Below, piece by piece: positions 36,199 to 50,400 of a DNA stretch of 56,391 bases (position 1 is its first letter; every line of letters begins with the position of its first letter). The position numbers and the translations under genes were made by a program. The notes beneath the pieces are model-generated. The model saw only the letters and a program-made list of their open reading frames with translations, searched no databases and had not been told where the DNA came from. The DNA is from a virus, in the IMG/VR virus record IMGVR_UViG_3300023274_000003, positions 1-56,391 of that record. One strand, 5' to 3'.

Positions 36199-38415
36199 AT
36201 GGCAGGACTAGGCAACTTTACATTAACCGTTGGGGTAGATACTTCAGCATTGACAAGGGGCTTAGCCAGTGCATCTTCACAACTTACTGCCTTTGCCTCT
36301 AGGGCTGAATCAACAGGAACCCGACTATCTCTTGCAATCTCTACACCTTTAGCCCTTTTAGCTAAGAGGGCTATTGAGTCGTATGGTGAACTAGAAGCCC
36401 TTCGTATGTCTTTACGTACAGTAGAAGGGTCAGCCGCTAACACAGCCCGCAGACTAGCCGTATTAAACGAAGTAGCTAAATTGCCAGGGGTAGGCTTTAA
36501 AGAAGCGATTCAGGGTGATGTCAGACTTCGTACGGTCGGGATAAGTGCTGACCTTGCCAAGCGTTCGATGATGGCCTTTGGGAATGCGATTGCGATTGCC
36601 GGAGGGGGTAAAGCGCAATTTGAATCGGTAATAAATCAGTTGACACAGATGTCCACAAGGTCAAGTGTGCTGATGGAAGATTTAAAACCAATCACTACCG
36701 CCGTTCCTGCCGTTTCACGGGTTCTTCAGCAGCTATACGGTACGATTGATACTGAAGTTATTTCGGCTAAGCTGAAAAAGACCGGAACCTCTACCAAAGA
36801 GTTTATTGCGCAGATAACGGCCGAACTGGAAAAGCTACCACCAGCTACGGGAGGTGTAAAGAATGCGATTGAAAACTTAGGCGATAGCGTTTTTAAAACC
36901 TTTGCGCAAGTAGGTGAGACTATCAACAAGAATGTTGGTGTAAAAAACTGGCTTGATAGTATTGGAAGTTCTTTAGAAGAAGCGGCCAGTGGCTTTGCCA
37001 GATTATCCCCTGAGGCACAGAAAGCTATTTTAGCTATAAGTGCCGTAGCAATCGCTTTACCTCCTTTTTTACTTTTAGCCGGAACGATTCTTCCTGCCTT
37101 ACAAACGGGCTTTTTAGCCTTGCTAAGTCCCATCAATCTGGTAGGAGTTGCTTTAGGGGCTGCGGCAATTTACGCAGTTTCCCATTGGAACAAGGTTGAA
37201 GATATTATCTACCGGATAAAAACTAATTTTCAAAGAACTCTGGCTGACATAGGTTTAGGCATTGCGGGAGTATTAAGAGACACAGAAGGGGCGGCTGACA
37301 TTGCCAGTGCATATGTTAAAAGCAGAGGAATTAACCCTGAATCGCAACGAGACGCTTCGGCGCGTGGGCGTTTCATGTACAAAAAGGGGGGGCAACAGGA
37401 TTTGGCTAATTTAGCCCGCATCAAGCAGGAAGAAGAAATAGCTAAAAAGCAAAAAGACATAGCCGCCTCCGCCTCGTCAGTCAGCACAAAACAGGAACAA
37501 GACAGAATAAAAGCCATTAAAGATTTGTCTGATAATCTATTAAAAGACAGACAAAGGGCAGAGGTAGAAGCAATAGCTAACAAGGCTGAAAGGGCAAGGG
37601 CTGGCGCGCAAATGCAGTACAATGAAGAAGTAAAAGCGTATGCTGACTCTATCAATGCTTTAAAGGCAAGTGTAGCAGAGAAGAAACCACTATGGGAAGG
37701 GTATACACAATTTGTTATAGCAAAAGACAAGGAGTTAAAACAAAAACTAAGAGAGAACGACCTACTATCGGAGTTTACCAGTAAGCCATTAAAGAGTATT
37801 GGTTCAGACGATAATTCTAAAGATACCCAAGCCCGTATTTCAGCCATTATGGGTATCTCTCCCGATGGCGTAGATAAATACGCCGTTTCTCTAAATCAGC
37901 GCATGAAAAACGCTGCCAAGTACCTACAGGAACAAGGGGAGAGCAAGATGGATACTAATAATCTTGAACAGTTTTTAGGACTAGCGGAAGGAACAATTAC
38001 GGGGGATACTTTTGCTAAATATGCTGAACAGGCTAACATCTTAATAGATGCCAATCAGCGTATTAAAGAAAGCTTTCAGAACATGGCAGCCGATTCGTTA
38101 GCCTCGCTTTCGATTGTGGTGGGGGAGATGATAGCAGGAACGGCTACAATTGAAGATTTAGCCAATACTTTACTTTCAAGCATATCCCAATCTTTAGCGC
38201 AAATAGCTAAACAAAATATTCTAATCGGACTATTCACGGGTAACGTGGGCATGGTAGCACAAGGCGTATTAGCCGGAATAGGGGCAGGTATTACCGGCGG
38301 ACTTGCCAAGAAACAACAGCAAAATCAGCAAAACTCACAAGGAAACAGGACAGTAGTCAGGGGTCAGGAAATAGAAACAGTCAGAGCGAGGTACGATACG
38401 ATTAAAAACTTTTAA
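36199..38415 (+). CDS. Tape measure protein
   Basis: The 738-residue protein has MAGLGNFTLTVGVDTSALTR, a typical tape measure start, long Ala/Lys-rich helices, a hydrophobic central segment (about residues 275-320, KAILAISAVAIALPPFLLLA) that may insert in membranes, and a Gly/Ala-rich C-terminus. Length is short for the class, suggesting a tail of around 110 nm by the usual 1.5 Angstrom per residue. Its stop overlaps the next ATG as TAATG. Confidence 0.92.
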   Translation: MAGLGNFTLTVGVDTSALTRGLASASSQLTAFASRAESTGTRLSLAISTPLALLAKRAIESYGELEALRMSLRTVEGSAANTARRLAVLNEVAKLPGVGFKEAIQGDVRLRTVGISADLAKRSMMAFGNAIAIAGGGKAQFESVINQLTQMSTRSSVLMEDLKPITTAVPAVSRVLQQLYGTIDTEVISAKLKKTGTSTKEFIAQITAELEKLPPATGGVKNAIENLGDSVFKTFAQVGETINKNVGVKNWLDSIGSSLEEAASGFARLSPEAQKAILAISAVAIALPPFLLLAGTILPALQTGFLALLSPINLVGVALGAAAIYAVSHWNKVEDIIYRIKTNFQRTLADIGLGIAGVLRDTEGAADIASAYVKSRGINPESQRDASARGRFMYKKGGQQDLANLARIKQEEEIAKKQKDIAASASSVSTKQEQDRIKAIKDLSDNLLKDRQRAEVEAIANKAERARAGAQMQYNEEVKAYADSINALKASVAEKKPLWEGYTQFVIAKDKELKQKLRENDLLSEFTSKPLKSIGSDDNSKDTQARISAIMGISPDGVDKYAVSLNQRMKNAAKYLQEQGESKMDTNNLEQFLGLAEGTITGDTFAKYAEQANILIDANQRIKESFQNMAADSLASLSIVVGEMIAGTATIEDLANTLLSSISQSLAQIAKQNILIGLFTGNVGMVAQGVLAGIGAGITGGLAKKQQQNQQNSQGNRTVVRGQEIETVRARYDTIKNF

Positions 38416-41400
38416 TGGCATATACTACTAAATACATTGCACAAGCCTACGGGCTTTCTTCTACCCCCTGGCGGGTTGAATTACTGGTAGATGGATACGA
38501 CGACGACCCTATCCAGTTGGATTTGGTTGAAAACGGCGTTCTGATTGGTTATGACCGTGAAGAAAACCGTTTCAATCCTATCTATAGCAGGTATGCGATT
38601 ATTTCCCTAAAAGTTACGGGTGTATTTAATTTAGACACCCTACAGTTTGATGATGAACGCAAATTCCAGGTCAATATCTATAAGGATAATAGTCTGGAGT
38701 TTGTTGGGTGGTTAGTGCCTTTTTACTCTACTGAAGCCTTCGAGGATACCTCTATTACGACCTTAGATGTAATGGCTAAGGATACGATTAAACAGTTGTC
38801 GAATGTAGATTTTTACAACCAGTACCCCGAACGTATTAGTAACAAGCAGTCGTTTAAGGAAGTAATCAGTCTTGGGTTAAAAGAATTAGGCTATCCCTTA
38901 TATCTGGAAATCTACTATAATAAGTACGATGTTGCGATGTATAAAGAGGCGATGGACTGCCCTTTGTCTCAACTGTATTTTGATATTTACCGCCTGCAAA
39001 ACGAAGACGGAACATGGATGAACTTTTATGAGTGTATCCAGTTGCTACTCGCTGAGCATGATTTAAGATTATTTCAGGCACAGGGTAAGTGGATTATTAT
39101 TTCCCCGATTGAAGTAGTAGACGGCTCGGTATCAGGTAGAAGATTTGAACCGGAATATGGGTTCTATATGTCTACAGTAACCCTTGATACTAATCAGCTT
39201 ATTCATAAAGGCGGACTACCTATTAAAAGAAATGCCGTTAGAAGAAAAGATATTCCTATTCAGTCCTTTACGGGGATGTACGAATATGGACTACTTTCTA
39301 ATCTGGTTTTAAACGGAGACTTGCTACGGTTTACAGGAGACACCCCCGACTACTTTACTAAAGGCGGCGACTGGTCGGAAGGCGAATTAACCGATATTGT
39401 TGGCGGGGGAGTAATGATTGACCGTACTTACATACGTAAACTGTTAGAAATCCCTACCGAAACTGCACCCGACCCTATTCTCTTGAAGAATCAGTTTCTT
39501 ATCTCTGACCAGATAGATATCACTTCCTTAACAGCCCTTAGGTTTAAGGCTGATGTGTACGGCGATGATGATATAGACGAAATAAGAATAGCCCTTAGAA
39601 TGACTAAAACCTCATCGCCTGGGGCTGTGTTTTATGTAGACGGTGCGGGAAATGTATACAACGTTCCGATGTCTATTTATGTACAGAAAGGAACGGAAAA
39701 CAAAGCCTTTTCGATTGATGTATCGTGGAACAGGGAAGACCCTGCCTTTGATTTTAACCTTCGTTATGCCAACGTTTTAGAAATTATCCTTTATCCTGGC
39801 ATAAGATACCGGACAGGTGAACCTTCTAATTTACACGTAAAATTCAGAAACTTAGAATTAACCGGAACGCCGTATGTATATGACGCTAATTATGTAGGCA
39901 GAAAATACCAGTACACCAATACGGATTTACCTCACTCTAAAAAAGAAGAGGTATTCAACTTCGGTTTTCAGGACAACGTTATAGACACGCTGTCAGACTT
40001 CAAGTTAAGAAGTAGTATGTTTGTGGGGGAGACTATTATCAAAACCACCCAATGGAAAAGAACTACTGAATCTACTTATAGAAGCCTGATAGAATCAGTT
40101 CTGATCGACAGATTAGTGCTGACTTCAAGGTTTGGTGACATTTTAGAGGCAAGTATTAAAGGGTATCTGAGTTTCTTTCAGACCCCGCAACTAACGGTTG
40201 GCAGTAAAAGATTCCTGATTTTATTCGCCGAATACAACCTTCAGGACGATTCTACCGAAGTCGTTTTAACCGAACTCTATACCAACGAAGTAGATGTTTC
40301 TTATAAATTAATCGACGTATTTAAGGATAAGGAAATAGATGTAAGCGACGGAACGAGTACCTCACAAACAGGAGTAGGGGAGAATTTCGACCCGCCAATT
40401 ACTTCTAAGGGGGGAGGAACTACGTATGGAGGTCTTTACCCGGACGGAGGAATTGATTCGCTCCCTAGCGACACAATCGACCCTAAAGCAAAGAACCCGG
40501 GCAAACTTTTAATCGGCAGGGCGCATGCATTATTATTGGAATTGGGAAACCTTGATAGCCTGACTAAGATTTTCGGGCGTTTTGGACTCCTGAATGAAGA
40601 TAATTTTTTAGGGGAGTTCAAGACCGCCGGAATTACTTCTGATCGGGAGTATACCTTCCCTGATAGAGACATAATTATAAATGATTATGACTATTTAGTC
40701 AATACGCCCGACTTTTACCCTCCTTTAGTAGATGGAACAGCTAACCATCTGGTTAGATTCGGGGCAATGGGAGATGCATTAGTAGATTCATTAATTATTG
40801 ATACAGGAACAAATGTAGGCATAGGTAGTTTGTTTAATATTGACCCTATTACGGGTGGATTAGTAGGAACATCGGCAGAATTTACTACACTAAACGTGCT
40901 GAACACTTCGACCTTTAACGATACGGCAACTTTTGAGAATTATATCTTATTGCCAGACTTACCAACCGATCCTTACCATGCAACCAATAAAGCCTATGTC
41001 GATTCTTTAGCCTTTGTAAAAAGAGGGGACACGGTAAAAACGATTGCATTAAGCAGTGTTACCAAGTCAGGCACGCAGACAGTTTCAGGATATGCTTTAA
41101 GCGCAGGCGAATACGTATTATTAACGAATCAGGCAAGTCCGGCAGATAATGGCGTATGGGTAGTAGCTAGTGGGGCATGGTCACGTTCCACTACGGATGA
41201 TTCAGATGCTGAAATCAGGGGGGCTTATCATTATATTACTGACGGGACTTATGCCAATCAAAGATATATAAATACCAATACATCAGCCATTACCCTCAAT
41301 ACGACCCCGATTACTTACGGGATAGACTTTGGGGCAGAAACCGATCCGGTATGGACGGCGTTTAAGACCACTAACGCGATTACCAGTACCTCGGTAACCC

Positions 41401-44400
41401 ATTGGAACGATGCTTATAGCTGGGGCGATCATGCCGATGCGGGCTATGCTTTGGCGACTAGAACGATAACTATTAATGGAACCAGTGGACAAATTGCCAG
41501 TTCGGCAAGCAGCCAGGATTTAAGTGCAAACCGTACATGGACATTAAGTTTAATAGCTACAGGCGTAACGGCCTCGACTTATAAAAGTGTCACAGTTGAC
41601 ATTTACGGCAGAGTAACGGCCGGAACCAATCCGACTACACTCGCAGGCTATGGGATTACAGACGCCTTGCCTTCCACAGCCATTAACGGCACAATAAATC
41701 AGGTAGCTAAATTTGCTTCTTCTGATAGCATAGAAGATTCAAGTATTACTTCGGTAGGTGCAAGTGTGGGGATTAACAGATCGTCGCCTGATTCCTCTTA
41801 TGCCTTAGACGTGAACGGTTCTGCATTGCTAGGCGGTGCTTTAATAGGTAATTCGTCTTTAGGCGTAGGGATTGCAAACTACTTAGGGACTTCTCCCCGC
41901 ATCGGGGCGATTGGTGGCACGAATCTTGATTTTAATTCTCCAGCTAATTACGTATGGTACACAGGTGGGGGTACCGAAAGGTTCAGGTACGATTCAAATG
42001 GTTTTAAGGTTGGAACGGCAATTAACCCCAGTAGTTTAATCGTTGTAGGAAACGTAGAATATAGCGGTCTCTTATATGTAGGCTCCACGCCGTCAAGTGG
42101 AACCAACGGACAATTCTTAAAACGCGTGGCAACATCCAACGCATGGGCAAATTTAGCTATTTCTGATGTGGCAACTTTGCAAACATCATTAGACGGAAAG
42201 CAACCCTTAGACGGCGATTTAACAGCTATTAGTGCTTTGAGTTCTACGGGATTTCTAAAGAGAACGGGTACGAATACATGGGATTTAGATTCGTCTACCT
42301 ATCTTTCTGCTTCATCCGGCACTACCAACAAAGTTGCAAAGTTTACATCGTCTACGGCACTGGGGGATTCCAGGATTACTGATAACGGAACGTCAGTGGG
42401 AATAGACAAATCCTCGCCCGATGCGGGGTTTGCTTTAGATGTGAACGGGGCAATTCTAATGACTGGATCGGTATCAGGAACAACTTCATTAGGCGTTGCC
42501 ATAGGGAACTACTTAGGTACTACGCCAAGAATCGGGTCTTTAGGCACGCACCTTACTTTCAACTCGTCTGGAGACTATATCTGGTATACTGCGGGGTCTA
42601 TAGAAAGATTCAGATACGATTCAGGAGGTTTTCAGGTAGGAACCGTTACCAACCCCTCTACGATTTCAGTAACCGGACAGTTATCGTATACAGGATATTT
42701 ATACACCGCTTCTGGATACGGCACAGATGGGCAGTTTTTAAAACGTACTTCGTCTTCTAATGCGTGGACTGCTATAGGGATTAGCGACGTAACGTCTTTG
42801 CAGTCCACCCTTGACGCAAAACAGCCCCTAGATGGTGACCTTACCGCTATTGCTGCTTTATCTACCGTAGGGTTCGCTAAACGTACCGGAACAAATGCGT
42901 GGGCAATAGACACAAATAGCTATCAATTGCTTGATGCTGACCTTACCGCTATTGCCGCCCTTACAGGTACAGGGATTCTTAAACGTACCGGAACGAATAT
43001 ATGGGCATTAGATACGGGTACTTATCTTACATCTACGGGTACGGCTAATTATATCTCTAAATTCACCTCTTCGTCGGCTATAGGGAACAGTGTATTATAC
43101 GAAGACTCTGGAAGTATAGGTATTAACGCTACAACCTTAACCGGATATGCACTTAGAATTACCAAAGACTTTCCGACTTCTACATCATACGGGATAAGTG
43201 TAGAGGGATCAGCTACAGTAGCCTCAACAAATGCTTATGGATATCATAGTGCGCTAGGTTCTGGTGCAGACGGAAACCCTACAAATTTAAGACACTTTTA
43301 CGCTACCCAGTCCCCCTTAGTTGGTGCAATTCAAAATCAGGCAGGATTCTATGCCGGATTAAGTTTGGTAGGGGCTACTAATAATTATGGATTTTACGGG
43401 AATATCCCTATCAGTGGCAATTCATGGAATTTGTACATGGCAGGAACAGCTAATAACTACCTGAACGGGAATCTATGGATAGGCACTACTTCTTCGACCT
43501 ATAAATTAGACGTAAATGGTACAGTAAGAATTACGGGGGCTTTTGAACTTGATTCTACCCTGATAGATACAGCTAACAGCGCAGGTGCATCTGGATATGT
43601 TTTAAGTTCAACCGGCACGGGTACTTCGTGGATTAATTTAGCTACGATTTATCAACCCCTAGACGGTGATTTGACGGCAATCGCCGCTTTATCAGCCAAT
43701 GGATTTGCCAAGCGTACAGGCACTAACACATGGACAATTGACACAAGTAGTTATCTTCCTACGTCATCGATAAGCGGAACAAACAACCGTGTAGTTAAAT
43801 TTACTTCAGCTACTACGATAGGGGATTCGCAGATATTCGACAATGGAACGACCGTAGGGATAGGCAGAGGAAATTCTCCTGATACCGGATTTACACTCGA
43901 CGTGAACGGGCCTATATTATCAAGTGCCGCAGTGTACGGGTCTACTTCGTTAGGTGTTGCTATCGGACTTTATTTAGGCGTAACGCCCAGAATAGGCAGT
44001 ATAGGGGGGACTACATTAGATTTCAATTCGCCCGCAAATTACATTTGGTATACAGGCGGCTCTACTGAAAGATTCCGTTATGACTCATCAGGATTTAAAA
44101 TAGGGACAACGGGTAATCCATCGACACTAACAGTCGTAGGGACTGTATATTACAATGATTTGCTGTACGTTGGTAGTTCGCCATCGTCAGGGACTGACGG
44201 ACAGTACCTAAAACGTACATCGTCTTCTAACGCATGGGCTAATATAATTATAGGGGATGTCACAGGGCTACAAACCGCCCTTGATGCTAAGCTATCCGGC
44301 TCTGGCACCACTAATTATTTGCCAAAATATACGGGTAGTCTTGTATTGGGGAATAGCCTTATTAATGACAATGGAAGTGGTATAGGAATTGGCACAACTG

Positions 44401-47400
44401 CCACCGCCGGACGTGTTTTGTTGATTACACAAGCGATAACCGGGAACGTACAGTCGTATGGCACGTTAATCTCCAGTGAAATTCAATCAGGCGTTACAAC
44501 GTCGGTTGATTATTTCAGAACAAGCACAAGCACTCAAGCCGCATCTTTTACGCTTGGAAGTCTTACGCACTATCATGCATTGCAGGGCGTATTCGGTGCT
44601 GGAAGTAGTGTAACGAGTCAATACGGCTTCTGGGTAGATTCCTCCATGACTGGAGCGTCTTCAATCAATGCCGCTTTCAGAGGGTCATTAGCTAAATCTT
44701 CTACTACATGGAATACTTACATGGACGGTGCCGCTAATAACTATATGGCAGGCTCTTTGGGTATTGGCTCTGTAGGTTTGACACAGTTTAATTTGCGTAT
44801 CAGCAAGATTATCACAGGGAACGTTAATAGTTATGGTGTATATAACTCAGGGGATGTGCAAGCGGATGTAACCTCTAGTGCGAGGTATTTTAACACGGCT
44901 GTAAGTACGCAGGCAGCTAGTTTTGGGTTGGGGGCGATATATCACTATTCGGCAACGCAAGGCACTTTTGGCGCAGGAAGTACAGTATCTGACCAAATCG
45001 GGTATTATGTGGATAGTACATTGACTGGGGCTACGAGAAATTACGGATTCTACGGGAGTATAGCGTCCGGCACCGATAGATGGAATTTGTACATGGCAGG
45101 AACAGCCCATAATTACCTGAAAGGTAATTTGTGGATAGACACCTTATCAAGCTCATACAAACTTGACGTAAATGGCACAGCAAGAGTAACGGGGGCTTTT
45201 GAACTGGACTCTACACTAATTGATACGTCAAATAGTGCAGGCACATCTGGATATGTTCTCACCTCAACCGGAACAGGAATCTCATGGATAAATGGGTCTA
45301 CCGTATTCCAGCCCTTGGATGGTGATTTAACAGCTATTGCAGCCCTTTCTACTAATGGATTTGCTAAGCGGACAGGCACAAATACATGGACGATTGACAC
45401 AAATAGTTACCTACCCACTTCGTCTATCGCAGGGACAAATAACCGTGTCACTAAATTTACTTCAACATCTACCATAGGAGATAGTCAGATTACGGATAAC
45501 GGCACCAGTGTAGGGATTAACAGAACAAACCCCGATGCGGGGTTTGTTTTAGATGTGAACGGGGCAATGCTTACCAGCGGTTTTGTTGTTGGTACGGTTT
45601 CGCTAGGCATCGCAATAGCAAATTATTTAGGCACTACCCCAAGGATAGGTAGCTTGGGCGGAACAACCTTAGAGTTTAATTCGCCTGCCAATTATATTTT
45701 CTACACAGGGGGTAGTACCGAACGATTCAGGTATGATAGTTCTGGCTTCCAGGTTGGAACAGGGGCTAATCCGTCTCAGATATCAGTAAAAGGCGATATT
45801 GTCTACAACGGACTTCTTTATGCTGGCAGTTCGCCCTCTAGTGGCAGTAGCGGGCAATTCTTAAAAAGAGGGGCTTCTACGAACGCATGGGCAACTATGT
45901 CCATTAGCGACGTAACGTCTTTGCAGACATCACTGGATGCTAAGTTAAGTATAGCTAATATTAATTCGTACCTATACCCTCCTGCCTCACACACGCATAC
46001 GATTTCTGACACAACAGGTTTGCAAACAGCATTAGATAATAAGCAACCCCTTGATGGAGACTTAACATCTATTGCTGCATTGACCGGAACGGGTTATGCC
46101 AAAAGGACAGGCACTAACACATGGACAATTGATAATAGTTCATTCGCCTTATCTTCGTCTATATCCGGCACTACCAACAAAGTTGCAAAGTTTGTCTCGT
46201 CTACTACTATTGGGGATTCTATTATCACTGATAACGGGACATCGGTGGGCATTAATCAACCTTCCCCTAATTCGTTATACAAATTAGATGTAGGCGGCAG
46301 TGTCAAGGTAGACGATATGAATGTAGGAGAGTCGATATACTACCAAATGTCTATGTATATGGGGCCAGCCTTGAGTAATTATGCCCGAATTGCCACTGGT
46401 GCAGCTACTCTTGAACACTTAGCTACGTCTAATTTTACCTGGTCGTATTACAGCAGCGGGATTGTTCAGAAAATGAAACTTACCCCAACCGGGTTAAAGA
46501 TAGGCGCAGGGAATGCCGCCTATGGGCTTGATGTATCTGGCGACGTGTCATATAGCGGTCTTCTGTATGTAGGGAGTAGTCTGTCAAGTGGAACTAATGG
46601 GCAATTTCTAAAAAGAACCGCGAGTAATAATACGTGGTCTACGTTAGCTATCGCAGATACGACAGGACTTCAGGCTGCCTTAGATACTAAAGCGTCTCTG
46701 GTTGATTTTAATACACTTTGGGACGCAAGATGGACAACCACTCAAGCCGCAGGGGTCACTTTTGGCGGAGAGGTATTAATTTCAGGGGTATTATTGGTTG
46801 ATAACGAGGCAATAATTAACAATGATTTACAGGTAGGGGGGTTACTGGCAGGATTTAATGGATTTAACCTTACAGGGCACTTTAACGACAATACGGGGTC
46901 AGCAGGAACATCGGGCTATGTCCTTTCGTCTACCGGAACGGCTACTGCATGGATTAATCCAACTTCCAGTCTACTTACCGGATACGCCATAGGGGGGGAT
47001 ACCGCAATATCTGCGACTGATTCAATTTTACAGGCATTCCAGAAGGTGCAAGGTCAATTAAGTGCAAAAGTATCTGGAACGCTTAATTATTTACCAAAGT
47101 TTAGTTCTACCACTGCTATAGGTAATAGTATTATTTATGAAAATGGTGGGGTAGGAATAGGTACAACCTCGGTAACAGCCTACGGGCTGAGGCTAACAAG
47201 CAATATTACAGGGGGGCTTAGTGCCTATGGTATCGAATCAAGCGGACAGGTACAAACGGGAGTTACGACCTTAGCGTCTTATTTCAGAACGAGCGCATCG
47301 ACGATTACGGGATTTACCCTTACTACCTTAAATCACTTTTCGGCAGTACAAGGGACGCTGTCTGGAACCGTAACTTCGCAGATGGGATTTAGTGCAAATT

Positions 47401-50400
47401 TCTCATTAACCGGGGCTACTAATAATTACGGGTTTTACGGGAATATAGCCGCCGCCACTAATTCATGGAACTTTTACGGGAACGGAACGGCTAATAATTA
47501 CATGGCCGGGGCGTTAGGGATAGGTAGTACATCATTAACAGGCTTTTCCCTTGTTTTAGGCAAGACAATAACAGGGGCTACTTCGTCATTTGGTATATTG
47601 AATGGGGGTCAAATCCAGTCGGACGTTACGGTTTTAGCAGAATATAACAGAACAACTGCCTCTACTGCGGCGGCATCATTTACCCTCCCGAATCTCATAC
47701 ACTATCACGCAACTCAAGGGACTTTCGGGGCAGGTAGTTCAGTGACTAATCAGTATGGCTTTCAGGTTAGTTCAAATATGACAGGGGCAACAAATGTAAA
47801 CATTGCATTCAGGGGGGCGCTTGCATCTGCTGCTACCAACTGGAACGCATACATGGACGGAACTGCTAATAACTACATGGCAGGTTCTTTGGGTATTGGT
47901 AATAATACGCTTACCCAGTACAATTTACGGATTAGTAAAAACATTACAGGCGCTCCTACTTCCTTTGGGGTTTATAATTCCGGCGACGTTCAATCTGGGG
48001 TCACGTCGAATGCGGTTTATAACAGAACCGTTGCCTCAACGGCAGCAGCATCATTTACGCTTTCACAGCTTTATCACTATCAGGCAACGCAAGGCACATT
48101 CGGGGCAGGTAGTACCGTGACAACGCAAGTAGGCTATTACGTTGATAGCACGACCACTGGAGCTGCCAATAACTATGGTTTTTTTGGCGCGATAGCGTCG
48201 GGGTCTGGCAGATGGAATATTTATATGTCCGGAACAGCTAATAACTACCTGAACGGGAATCTATGGATAGGCACCACATCATCTTCTTATAAGCTGGATG
48301 TAATAGGGACCAGTCATTTCTCACAGGATAGCACTTTCGACGCTAATATTGTCGTACCAACTGCGCCTACATTAAGTAGTCACGCCACCAACAAGGCTTA
48401 TGTAGACTCTTTGTCTTTTATAAAAAGGGGTGATGTAGTAAAAACCATATCCTTAACCAATATTACATTATCTGGCGCACAGACTATCAGCGGATACGCC
48501 GCAGTAGCAACGGATTATGTGTTAGTAGCCGGGCAGACACTTCCGGCGCAAAATGGTGTATATGTGGTAGCAGCAGGCACATGGACGCGTAGCACAACCA
48601 ATGATTCAGATGCTGAAATCAGGGGGGCTTATCACTTAATCACCAATGGCACATACGCCAATCAAAGGTACATTAATACTAATGCGTCTACGATTACAGT
48701 CAATACAACAGGAATTACGTATGCTTTGGATTTTGGGGCAGAAACAGACCCTGTCTGGAGTGCATTTAAATCTGCCAACCTGATTACGGACACTTCGATA
48801 ACTAACTGGAACAGTGCTTATGGATGGGGGAATCACGCATCCGCAGGGTACGCACTGGGCGCAACAACTATTACAATCAATGGAACATCTGGCAGGGTAA
48901 CGAGTTCGGCTGGGGCGCAAGATTTATCAGGCAATAAAACATGGGCATTAGATTTGGCTTCAGGAATAGCAACGCCAGGGACTTACAAGTCTGTTACGGT
49001 AGACACTTACGGACGGGTTACGGCAGGCACAAACCCTACTACTTTAGCTGGGTACGGAATCGTAGACGCATTGGGAACTGCTGCCATCACAGGCACAGCT
49101 AACAAGGTAGTTAAATACGCCACGACTTCGACCTTAGGGGACTCTCAAATCACCGACAACGGAACGTCGGTCGGAATTAACCAGTCGTCACCTAACGCCT
49201 CGTATAAGCTAGATGTGAACGGTTCGGTTTTAGCTACGAGTGGGGTATTTGGAACAGTAACTGATTATATTAAAACTTCATTTTCGACTAACGCTATTCT
49301 GGAATCTTCTGCCGCCCTTGATATTAAAGGAACAACAACGTCCTTTTTCAGTAGTGGCACACAGAAAATGTCCATCAATTCGACTGGGGTAAGGATTGGC
49401 ACAAGTACAGCCTCTTATCCTTTGGATATCTTAGGGAATTTTAACTATACAGGACTTTTACACGTAAGCGGGTCTAATGGAACATCGGGCCAATTCCTGA
49501 AAAGAGGCGCAAGCACAAACGCATGGGCCACACTTGCGGTAGCGGATATATCCGATATTGCGACAGCATATCAGGCTAAACTTTCAGGAACAGGGTTTAT
49601 TAAGATTAGCGGCACAACTATTTCTTATGACAATTCTACCTATCTGACCACTGCTACGGCTACGGCTACTTATCAGCCTTTGCTTGATGATGGCACAGGA
49701 CTTGTACGTTCAACCGCTGGGGCAATTACCTACGATAACACCTCCTACTTATCTACCTCAACAGCGGCCAGCACGTATCAGTTGATTTTAGGTGGTACAG
49801 GCTTTGTTAAGTCGGTCGCAGGGGTAATCAGTTACGATACCAGTACGTATTTAACTACCGCTTCGGCCTCGTCTACTTACCTGACTTCTACCATCGCAGC
49901 TAGTACATATCTATCTATTTCTAACGCTACTGCTACGTATGCCACCAAAGAAGATGCGGTATTACTTCTGACAGATGAAGGCGAAAGAGGATTTAAACTC
50001 TATTCCGATACAGACAAGGCGTTCGGGGAGGCATTTGTATTTATAGATTCAGACACAGGGGTGTTCGGTCTTCATGCTTATAGAAAAGACAGTGCTTTGG
50101 CTGACATGGTTCAGTATGGCATTCAGATTGACAAGGACGGACTGGTGTATCATTTGATGGACGACACCAACCGATACAGATTCCTGACCGAACTTGATTT
50201 GCTGAATCTAACATGGAGTGGCGGGAAAGTAGATAAGGATATTTTAATGGATAGTTACAATACTATATTCTGGAATAAAACAGGGACTGACTACGATGCA
50301 AGAATGTATGGATATAAAAGTGTGGGCGGACTCAGGGGCTTACAAATAGAGTCCTCGTATGACATAACCATAGGTGGCAAGTGGGTTGAGTTATTATCTG